Below are positions 15,610 through 20,962 of a stretch of DNA of 23,009 nucleotides, piece after piece. A program made the translations under genes and the position numbers. Below the pieces are notes generated by a model, which saw nothing but the letters and a program-made list of their open reading frames with translations, ran no database searches and was not told where the DNA came from. Within the stretch, counting starts at the first letter, position 1. Each line of letters opens with the position of its first letter. Source of the DNA: an uncultured Eubacteriales bacterium (GTDB taxonomy: Bacteria; Bacillota; Clostridia; Christensenellales; Aristaeellaceae). The DNA is taken from NCBI GenBank assembly GCA_900553295.1, contig USCR01000023.1, positions 1 through 23,009 on the forward strand. Direction: 5' to 3'.

Positions 15610-15638
15610 ATTATAGAGGTATCCCGCAAAATTGTCAA
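15610..15638 (-). promoter_or_regulatory. Perfect-consensus sigma-A promoter of yceD-rpmF
   Basis: The minus strand carries TTGACA (15638-15633) and TATAAT (15615-15610) separated by exactly 17 bases, fully matching consensus. Start of transcription is expected near 15603, about 20 bases before the yceD ATG. It is the strongest promoter in the window and probably also supplies the transcripts entering the valS T-box. Confidence 0.93.
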
Positions 15639-15657
15639 CAGCAATTTGCGAAAGAAA

Positions 15658-16866
15658 TTACGCTTTTTCCACCAGTTCAAGGGTATCCCGGGCAATCATG
15701 ATCTCCTCATTGGTGGGAATGACGATCACCTTGACCGTGCTATCGGGCGTGGAAATGATGGTCTCTTTCACATTGGGAGCCGTGCAAGCCTCGTTCTTTG
15801 CCTCGTCCAGCTTGATACCCATGTAACCGAAGCCCTCGATCACACGCTGGCGCAGATGCGCATTGTTCTCGCCGATGCCTGCGGTGAAGATAATGGCGTC
15901 CGCGCCCTGCAGCGCAGCCATGTAAGAGCCAATGTATTTCTGGATGCCATAGATCAGCATGTCCCGGGCCAGGATGGCGTCCTTGTCCCCGGCGTCAGCC
16001 GCGGCGTCGATGTCCCGCATGTCGCTCTTGCCGCCAATGCCCAGCAGGCCGGACTGCTTGTTCATCATGGTCAGCACTTCGTCCACGGACTTCTTGTCGT
16101 TATTGGCGATAAACTGCACCACGGCCGGATCGCAGCTGCCACAGCGGGTGCCCATGATCAAGCCCTCCAGAGGCGTAAGGCCCATGGAAGTATCCTGGCA
16201 CTTGCCATCCTTCACCGCGGAAAGGCTGGAGCCATTGCCCAGGTGGCAGATGATGAACTTCTTGCCCATGGGGTCCACACCCAGGAACTCGCACACCCGC
16301 TTGCTCACATAGCGGTGGCTGGTACCATGGAAGCCATAACGGCGCACGCCGATGGTCTCCTCATACTTCTTGGGCACGCCATACATGTAAGCCTTGGGGG
16401 GCATGGTCTGATGGAAAGCGGTGTCGAACACGGCCACCTGGGGCGTGGTGGGCATGACCTTCTCGCAGGCCTCGATGCCCATGAGGTTGGCGGGGTTATG
16501 CAGCGGTCCCAGCGGGATGCAGCGGCGAATGGCGTCCTTCACCTGCTGGTTGATGATGACGGACTCGGAGAATTCCTTGCCGCCATGCAGCACGCGGTGT
16601 CCCACCGCGCCGACTTCCTCCACGCTCTTGATGACACCCTTCTCGGGGTCCTGCAGCGCAGAGAGCATCATCTCCGTGGCTTCCACGTGGTCCTTGACAA
16701 ACTTGGTGATCTCCACCACCTTTTTGTCGGCGGAGGTCTGCTTCAGGTGGCCGCCCTCAATGGCGATGCGCTCCACCTGTCCCTTGGCGATGACCTTTTC
16801 TCCCTCCATGTCGATCAGCTGATACTTCAAGGAGGAAGAACCGGCATTGACAACCAGAATTTTCAT
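15658..16866 (-). CDS. ackA: Acetate kinase
   Basis: The 402-residue enzyme converts acetyl phosphate and ADP to acetate and ATP, the energy-yielding last step of acetate fermentation. The ASKHA-fold signature is clear: LVVNAGSSSLKYQ at the start, GHRVLHGG, VAVFDTAFHQTMP, RRYGFHGTSHRYV, CHLGNGSSL, GLTPLEGL-MGTR and FTAGIGENN. The ATG follows AAGGAGA. It lies behind pduL, whose product supplies acetyl phosphate, but a terminator hairpin at 16951-17001 separates them, so ackA should have its own start; only a TATAAA at 16898-16893 without a good -35 is visible. Downstream it runs toward the yceD promoter. Confidence 0.98.
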   Translation of the reverse strand: MKILVVNAGSSSLKYQLIDMEGEKVIAKGQVERIAIEGGHLKQTSADKKVVEITKFVKDHVEATEMMLSALQDPEKGVIKSVEEVGAVGHRVLHGGKEFSESVIINQQVKDAIRRCIPLGPLHNPANLMGIEACEKVMPTTPQVAVFDTAFHQTMPPKAYMYGVPKKYEETIGVRRYGFHGTSHRYVSKRVCEFLGVDPMGKKFIICHLGNGSSLSAVKDGKCQDTSMGLTPLEGLIMGTRCGSCDPAVVQFIANNDKKSVDEVLTMMNKQSGLLGIGGKSDMRDIDAAADAGDKDAILARDMLIYGIQKYIGSYMAALQGADAIIFTAGIGENNAHLRQRVIEGFGYMGIKLDEAKNEACTAPNVKETIISTPDSTVKVIVIPTNEEIMIARDTLELVEKA

Positions 16867-16950
16867 GGGCTTTGTCTCCTTACACGTATGTATTTATAAA
16901 GACACTATGGTGAACAGGTCGGACGCATGCGCCGTGTTCATTTTCCATAC

Positions 16951-17001
16951 AAAAAAGAACAGGCCTATCCGGTGAAGTCCATCAGTACTCCGCCGGATAG
17001 G
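16951..17001 (-). terminator. Terminator behind pduL
   Basis: A perfect 9-bp inverted repeat, CCTATCCGG/CCGGATAGG (17001-16993 with 16972-16964), encloses a 20-base loop that can form three more pairs. After six bases the minus strand runs into CTTTTTT (16957-16951). The T-tract is slightly far from the stem, so termination may be partial and some ackA message may come from pduL. Confidence 0.7.
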
Positions 17002-17019
17002 AAGCAGGCATGCGTTTAT

Positions 17020-17592
17020 TTACTTGACAATCTCGCCCATGGTGTCCCGGCCGCAGCAGGCAGCGTTGGACTCATCGGTGTCGATATGCATGGCCAGCGC
17101 AAACTTGTCGCTCACACGCACCACCACATCTCCGAAGATCAGGGCACGCTCGGGAGTGTTCAGCTTCACGCTGACCACGTCCTTGTCCTTCACGCCCATC
17201 TCTTCGGCATCCGCAGGCGTCATATGGATGTGCCGCTTGGCCGCGATAACGCCCTCGCTGATTTCCACTTCGCCCTTGGGTCCCACCAGCTTGCACGCGC
17301 CGCTGCCGGCGATGTCGCCAGACTCACGGATGGGAGCGGCCACGCCGATGGAACGGGCATCCGTCAGGGAAATCTCCACCTGGGTGGCACTGCGCACCGG
17401 GCCCAGAATGCTCACGCCGGAGAGGGTCTTCTTGGGGCCAACCACGTCCACGCGCTCTTCGCTGGCGTACTGGCCGGGCTGGGAAAGCATTTTCTTGATA
17501 TGCAGCTCATAGCCCGCGCCGAACAGGGTCTCCAGATCCTGCTGGGTTACATGTACATGGCGGGCGGAAGTTTCAACGATAAAGGGTTTCAT
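17020..17592 (-). CDS. pduL: PduL-type phosphate acyltransferase (phosphotransacetylase)
   Basis: The 190-residue enzyme exchanges CoA for phosphate on acetyl- or propanoyl-CoA. It is unrelated to the classical Pta. Family marks are the two metal-binding His motifs SARHVHV (near residue 9) and RHIHM (near 119), LGPVR-TQVEIS, and the C-terminal MHIDTDESNAA. It lacks an N-terminal encapsulation peptide, and no microcompartment shell gene is nearby, so it is a cytosolic housekeeping enzyme, as in many clostridia that use PduL instead of Pta. With ackA downstream it forms the acetate pathway. The ATG has AAAGGATGG upstream. Substrate preference (acetyl or propanoyl) cannot be read from the sequence. 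Confidence 0.94.
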   Translation of the reverse strand: MKPFIVETSARHVHVTQQDLETLFGAGYELHIKKMLSQPGQYASEERVDVVGPKKTLSGVSILGPVRSATQVEISLTDARSIGVAAPIRESGDIAGSGACKLVGPKGEVEISEGVIAAKRHIHMTPADAEEMGVKDKDVVSVKLNTPERALIFGDVVVRVSDKFALAMHIDTDESNAACCGRDTMGEIVK

Positions 17593-17625
17593 CGTACATC
17601 CATCCTTTCTGTTGTGTCAACCAAT

Positions 17626-17653
17626 ATTATATCATCTTTCCAGCGTTTGTAAA
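17626..17653 (-). promoter_or_regulatory. Promoter of pduL
   Basis: The minus strand has TATAAT (17631-17626) and TTTACA (17653-17648) 16 bases apart. Start is expected near 17619, about 27 bases before the pduL ATG. It faces away from the tmcAL promoter, with their -35 elements about 37 bases apart. Confidence 0.8.
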
Positions 17654-17689
17654 GTTCCATTTCCGCCTATTTCCTGGGATTTCCCGCCC

Positions 17690-17719
17690 TTGTACCCAAT
17701 CGGCCGGGCATGGTATAAT
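17690..17719 (+). promoter_or_regulatory. Extended -10 promoter of tmcAL
   Basis: TATAAT (17714-17719) is preceded by TGG, giving an extended -10. A weak -35, TTGTAC (17690-17695), is 18 bases upstream. Start is expected near 17726, about 26 bases before the tmcAL ATG. Confidence 0.75.
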
Positions 17720-17751
17720 AGGCCATCTTCAAGGCAGGGAGGCATGCGTTC

Positions 17752-18930
17752 ATGCGCACAGTGGGCGTCATCGCGGAATATGATCCCTTTCACCTGGGGC
17801 ATGCTTATCATTTGCAGCAGGCGAGGCAACGCACGCAGGCCGATTGGGTGCTGTGCGTGATGTCCGGCTGCTTTACCCAGCGCGGGCAGGGTGCGCTGCT
17901 TTCCCCTGCGCAAAGGGCCCGCATGGCTTTGGAAAGCGGTGCGGACGTGGTGCTGGAGCTCCCGGTTCCCTGGGCCGTTCGGGAGGCGGAGCATTTTGCC
18001 CTGGGCGGCATCAGCATTTTGCACAGGTTGGGATGTATCACCCATGTGGCCTTTGGCGCGGAGACCGACGATCTTCCCGCCCTTTCCCGTTGCGCGGCGC
18101 TGCTGGAGCAGCCCTCGCCCAGCCTGGACGCAGCGGTGCGGGAGCGGCTTGCCCAGGGCGTTTCCCATCCTGCGGCCCTGGGCGGCGCGCTGGAAGCGCT
18201 TTTTCCCGGTCTGGGGCTATCCAAACCCAACAATGTCCTTGGGCTATGTTATCTGCGGGCCTTGTTACGGCTGCATTCGTCCATGCAGCCAGTGCTGGTT
18301 CCCCGCGCCGGTGATTACCATGCCACGGACTGGAGCGGAGGTTTCCCTTCCGCCACTGCCGTTCGCGGTGCCATATCCCGCGGGGACTGGCTCCGCGTTT
18401 CCCAGGCCCTGCCGCAGCGGTCCTATGCTCTCCTGCGTGCCGCAGTGCAGCGTGGCGAGCTGTTTCACCCCCAGGTGCTGGACACCCTGCTGCTGTATTT
18501 GCTCCGCACCACCGGGCCGGAGGCCTTGCGCCAGCTGCCCGGTTGCACGGAAGGCATGGAAAACCGGCTGATCTCCGCCGCGCGGACGGCCACAAGCCGC
18601 CGGGAGCTCCTGGCCGCCGCCAAAACCCGCCGCTATCCCTATGCACGGCTCTCCCGGCTCTGCGCGCATCTGCTGCTGGGCCTGCGCGCCCAGGAAGTTC
18701 GGCCAGGACTTCTTCCCCCCTATGCGCGGTTGCTGGGCTTCCGCCGGGAGGCCCGGCCACTTTTGCGCTCCATCAAGGCAAGCGGCTTTCCCCTGCTGGA
18801 GAAAGCCGCTGATGCGCCCCGGGACAACGTGATTTTCCAGTCGGACATGCGTGCCTATGACCTGTGGTGTCTGGGCGCGGGCCTGCGCCCGGGCCTTGGA
18901 TACCGGCAAGGCGTCGTCCTGGTGGACTAG
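17752..18930 (+). CDS. tmcAL: tRNA(Met) cytidine acetate ligase TmcAL
   Basis: The 392-residue protein (YlbM family) activates acetate with ATP and acetylates C34 of elongator tRNA-Met, using free acetate rather than acetyl-CoA. It shows the nucleotidyltransferase HxGH motif in VGVIAEYDPFHLGHAYHL, CVMSGCFTQRG (relatives usually SGNF.QRG), LELPVPWAVREAEHFA, and SKPNNVLGLCYLRAL. The C-terminal half is the helical tRNA-binding part. The ATG has GGGAGG nine bases upstream. It is divergent from pduL-ackA, the acetate-producing pair, and near yceD-rpmF, with which it is linked in Bacillus. It ends two bases before the stop of the convergent mgtC-like gene, so the two messages must overlap. Confidence 0.93.
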   Translation: MRTVGVIAEYDPFHLGHAYHLQQARQRTQADWVLCVMSGCFTQRGQGALLSPAQRARMALESGADVVLELPVPWAVREAEHFALGGISILHRLGCITHVAFGAETDDLPALSRCAALLEQPSPSLDAAVRERLAQGVSHPAALGGALEALFPGLGLSKPNNVLGLCYLRALLRLHSSMQPVLVPRAGDYHATDWSGGFPSATAVRGAISRGDWLRVSQALPQRSYALLRAAVQRGELFHPQVLDTLLLYLLRTTGPEALRQLPGCTEGMENRLISAARTATSRRELLAAAKTRRYPYARLSRLCAHLLLGLRAQEVRPGLLPPYARLLGFRREARPLLRSIKASGFPLLEKAADAPRDNVIFQSDMRAYDLWCLGAGLRPGLGYRQGVVLVD

Positions 18931-18932
18931 GC

Positions 18933-19619
18933 TCAAGTATTCCGGGTGCGGATACTCTGGATGTTCGCATACTCGGAGAGATGGTTCACAATGTCCTTAT
19001 AGGTGGTTTTCCCCTGCATATCCAGGGTGTAGAGGTTGGTATACAGGTTGTACTTCCCCTTGTTCTCCACATGGAAGTCAATATCCAGCACCTTGATGCC
19101 CGCCTGCTCGAAATAGCTGTTGATATAGGCAAGGGTATCCACGCGATGGATGAATTTAACTTCCACATTTTTCACGCTGTTGACCCGCACCAGCTTTTGC
19201 AGCAGCGCCAGGGTAATCATAACGATGGCACACCCGGCCACCGCCAAACCATAGTACCCCATGCCAGCCGCCAGGCCAAGGCAGGCGGCATTCCACAGGG
19301 AAGCCGCCGTAGTCAGGCCGGCGATTTTCTTTTGGCTGATGAAGATGGTTCCCGCACCCAAAAAGCCAATGCCGCTGACCACCTGGGCGCTGATGCGTCC
19401 CATGCTTACGGCAATGCCGCTGTTGGGATTGTTCAGATTCAGGGTAATGGTATCGGCAATCATGTATGTCTCCAGCATGGCAATGGTCGCCGCGCCCACG
19501 CACACCAGCACATGGGTGCGCATGCCCGCAGGCCTGTTTTTCCTCTCCCGCTCAATACCAATGACACAGCCGACCAGGACCGCCAACAGCAGCCGTATGC
19601 CCGCTTCCCACCAAACCAT
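18933..19619 (-). CDS. MgtC/SapB family membrane protein
   Basis: The 228-residue protein has an N-terminal MgtC domain with about four or five membrane segments: RLLLAVLVGCVIGIERE, TH-LVCVGAATIAML, VVSGIGFLGAGTIF, GLTTAASLWNAACLGLAAG, and YYGLAVAGCAIVMITLALL. A soluble ACT-like C-terminal domain covers about 150-228. The IGxERE, GMRTH and GIGFLGAGT motifs define the family, associated with adaptation to low magnesium and, in pathogens, ATP synthase inhibition; the role in commensal Firmicutes is unsettled. I chose the ATG at 19619-19617, with GAGG seven bases upstream. An open frame extends to 19718 but crosses its promoter. A seven-codon upstream ORF and a hairpin over the ribosome site precede it. 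Confidence 0.9.
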   Translation of the reverse strand: MVWWEAGIRLLLAVLVGCVIGIERERKNRPAGMRTHVLVCVGAATIAMLETYMIADTITLNLNNPNSGIAVSMGRISAQVVSGIGFLGAGTIFISQKKIAGLTTAASLWNAACLGLAAGMGYYGLAVAGCAIVMITLALLQKLVRVNSVKNVEVKFIHRVDTLAYINSYFEQAGIKVLDIDFHVENKGKYNLYTNLYTLDMQGKTTYKDIVNHLSEYANIQSIRTRNT

Positions 19620-19633
19620 ACGCGTTCCTCTCT

Positions 19634-19657
19634 TTACTCGTAAAGGGAGCGGTTCAT
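19634..19657 (-). CDS. Seven-codon leader ORF before the mgtC-like gene
   Basis: ATG AAC CGC TCC CTT TAC GAG TAA encodes MNRSLYE. It has the best ribosome site in the area, AGGAGG with seven bases of spacing (19670-19665), and lies about 26 bases after the predicted transcription start. Its frame differs from mgtC, whose ATG begins 14 bases after the TAA. The 3' half overlaps a hairpin (19649-19641 pairing with 19636-19628) that includes part of the mgtC Shine-Dalgarno. Translation of the leader could therefore open that hairpin. Confidence 0.5.
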   Translation of the reverse strand: MNRSLYE

Positions 19658-19689
19658 TGCGCCCCCTCCTACGTAAAATTCTTGTAAAA

Positions 19690-19718
19690 ATATTACCATA
19701 TCCTGCCGAATAATTCAA
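19690..19718 (-). promoter_or_regulatory. Promoter of the mgtC-like gene
   Basis: The minus strand has TTGAAT (19718-19713), a 17-base spacer, and TAATAT (19695-19690) preceded by TGG as an extended -10. Start is expected near 19683, leaving a leader of about 63 bases before the mgtC ATG that contains the upstream ORF. Confidence 0.75.
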
Positions 19719-19747
19719 GTTTCCTTTGTGGAACAGGCATAATGAGC

Positions 19748-19770
19748 AAAGGAGCGGAATCTTCCGCTCC
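19748..19770 (-). terminator. Perfect hairpin behind the spoVM-like gene
   Basis: A perfect 9-bp stem GGAGCGGAA/TTCCGCTCC (19770-19762 with 19759-19751), with an apparent 2-nt gap so that the top pairs must open, is followed on the minus strand by TTTGCTC. The U-tract is only three bases, so it is a weak terminator or a 3' stabiliser for the small sporulation transcript. Confidence 0.5.
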
Positions 19771-19784
19771 CCCGGCCCGCGCCG

Positions 19785-19874
19785 CTACCTGGCATTCGCC
19801 CGTTCCCTGCTGAAAAGCTTTAGCAGCCCACGAAGGAATTTCGGCGCCTTGACACAGACCAGCCGAATGCTCAC
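19785..19874 (-). CDS. spoVM: SpoVM-like spore coat anchoring peptide
   Basis: This 29-codon gene begins with GTG at 19874-19872. The product reads MSIRLVCVKAPKFLRGLL then KLFSRERANAR. SpoVM of Bacillus is 26 residues, with the pattern xxxxIKLPKFLGGIVR; here the VKAPKFLRGLLK core has the same order, including the proline needed for its curved-membrane recognition and the short amphipathic helix after it. SpoVM sits on the convex outer forespore membrane and anchors SpoIVA, starting coat assembly. The ribosome site GGGGAGGTGA is made by the last codons and stop of the 70-residue gene upstream, which is in the same frame, so the two are coupled. The match is by eye; a chance amphipathic ORF is possible but unlikely given the motif, ribosome site and sigma-E-like promoter. 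Confidence 0.75.
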   Translation of the reverse strand: MSIRLVCVKAPKFLRGLLKLFSRERANAR

Positions 19875-19880
19875 CTCAAG

Positions 19881-20093
19881 TCACCTCCCCGCTTTTCCCA
19901 GGCGAAGCAGCACCAGCCCCGCGCAGATCAGCACAAAGCCCAGCAGCGCCACCCATGCCCATCCAGGAATGCACAGAAAGAGCAGTACGACGCCCAGCCC
20001 TACCAGCACGATTCCTGCCAATACCAGCGCCTGATTTCCCGGCTGCTTGTAGCAGCGCGTATAGCCATTGCTCATCTGCCGCTTTTTTTGCAT
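19881..20093 (-). CDS. Small membrane protein preceding spoVM
   Basis: I do not recognise this 70-residue protein. A basic N-terminus (QKKRQMSNGYTRCYKQ) is followed by two hydrophobic segments, about 21-40 (NQALVLAGIVLVGLGVVLLF) and 44-63 (GWAWVALLGFVLICAGLVLL), and a basic end, LGKAGR. I placed the start at the ATG at 20093-20091, behind GGGGGAGG, although the spacing of three bases is short; an ATG six codons later is the alternative. A longer frame would begin inside the -10 element. It is transcribed from a sigma-E-like promoter, and its stop codon forms part of the spoVM ribosome site. A membrane protein made in the mother cell during sporulation is a reasonable inference. Confidence 0.65.
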   Translation of the reverse strand: MQKKRQMSNGYTRCYKQPGNQALVLAGIVLVGLGVVLLFLCIPGWAWVALLGFVLICAGLVLLRLGKAGR

Positions 20094-20115
20094 ATGCCTC
20101 CCCCGTTTCCCTTTC

Positions 20116-20123
20116 ATTGTATG
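20116..20123 (-). promoter_or_regulatory. Sigma-E-like -10 element before the small membrane gene and spoVM
   Basis: CATACAAT on the minus strand matches the mother-cell sigma-E -10 consensus CATACAMT at every position. The -35 region, about 14 bases upstream, is T-rich (GTTCTTTTTT, also the tatD terminator tail) and fits poorly. TACAAT alone could also serve sigma-A. In B. subtilis spoVM depends on sigma-E, which supports this reading. Confidence 0.5.
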
Positions 20124-20134
20124 CGCGGCACGCC

Positions 20135-20181
20135 AAAAAAGAACGGCGGGAATGACACGCACATGTCAGCTTCCCGCCGTT
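20135..20181 (-). terminator. Strong terminator behind tatD
   Basis: A perfect 11-bp stem AACGGCGGGAA/TTCCCGCCGTT (20181-20171 with 20152-20142) holds an inner TGACA/TGTCA helix, and the minus strand continues CTTTTTT. It lies five bases after the tatD stop and separates metG-tatD from the spoVM unit. Confidence 0.93.
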
Positions 20182-20185
20182 GGAT

Positions 20186-20962
20186 TCAATCGTGTACGCC
20201 ATAGATGGTGCAGGCATTGCGATAGGTATAGGCCGCCACCTGTTCGAAGGTTTCTCCCCGCAAAAGCGCAATTTTCTCCGCCACATAACGCACATTGGCG
20301 GGCTCGTTGCGCCTGCCGCGCACAGGCTCGGGGGCCAGGTACGGGCTATCAGTCTCGATAAGCAGGCGATCCTCCGGCACGTTCATTGCCGTTTGCTGAA
20401 GGTGGGGCGCCTTTTTGAAAGTGACCGGCCCGGCAAAGGAAATATAGAACCCCATGTCCAGGTATTCCTTCGCGGACTCCCAGCTGCCGGAATAGCAATG
20501 GATGATACCCCGGGGCAGGCGGGAGCGCCGGGAGCGGAACAGTGCCAGCATATCCCCGTGGGCATCCCGGATATGGAACACCGCCGGCGCCCCCAGGGTA
20601 TAGGCCAGCTCGATCTGCGCCTCGCACACCTCCCGCTGGACCTGCCGCGGACTAAAATCGTAATAGTAGTCCAGGCCGATTTCTCCAATGGCCTTGGCCT
20701 GTCCAGCGGTATACCAGTCCGTCAGATGCTGCAGGTCAGCTTCCCGGAAGCCTTTGGCCTCATGGGGATGTATGCCCACCACGGCCACACATCCCGGATG
20801 TTCCGCCGCAAAGGCCACCCCATGGGCGGAGGTCGCCATATCGGAGCCAACCACCGCCATGCGGGTCACGCCGTTTTCCGCCATGCGCTGCAGTACCGCG
20901 TCCCGGTCCTGGTCAAACTTTTCCTCGTCCACATGGCAGTGGGAATCGAAAAGCGCCGTCAT
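20186..20962 (-). CDS. tatD: TatD family metal-dependent deoxyribonuclease
   Basis: The 258-residue TIM-barrel hydrolase shows all metal-site motifs in order: DSHCHVD (HxH), a central Glu in GEIGLDYYYDF, FHIRDAHGD, IHCYSGSW and IETDSPYLAPEP with the final Asp. TatD enzymes are 3'-5' exonucleases on DNA, with proposed roles in repair and quality control of damaged nucleic acid. The ATG overlaps the metG stop by four bases (ATGA), so it is translationally coupled. metG followed by tatD is conserved in Firmicutes (metS-yabD in Bacillus); the next members there, yabE and rnmV, are absent here, and a strong terminator ends the unit. Confidence 0.95.
   Translation of the reverse strand: MTALFDSHCHVDEEKFDQDRDAVLQRMAENGVTRMAVVGSDMATSAHGVAFAAEHPGCVAVVGIHPHEAKGFREADLQHLTDWYTAGQAKAIGEIGLDYYYDFSPRQVQREVCEAQIELAYTLGAPAVFHIRDAHGDMLALFRSRRSRLPRGIIHCYSGSWESAKEYLDMGFYISFAGPVTFKKAPHLQQTAMNVPEDRLLIETDSPYLAPEPVRGRRNEPANVRYVAEKIALLRGETFEQVAAYTYRNACTIYGVHD

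Noticed and set aside
16867..16950. Promoter of ackA
   Set aside because: A TATAAA at 16898-16893 is visible, but no acceptable -35 lies 16-18 bases upstream, so I did not call it as a feature.
17020..17592. Bacterial microcompartment locus because of pduL
   Set aside because: No shell protein, no encapsulation peptide and no signature enzyme are present; the neighbour is ackA, so a cytosolic acetate pathway is the simpler reading.
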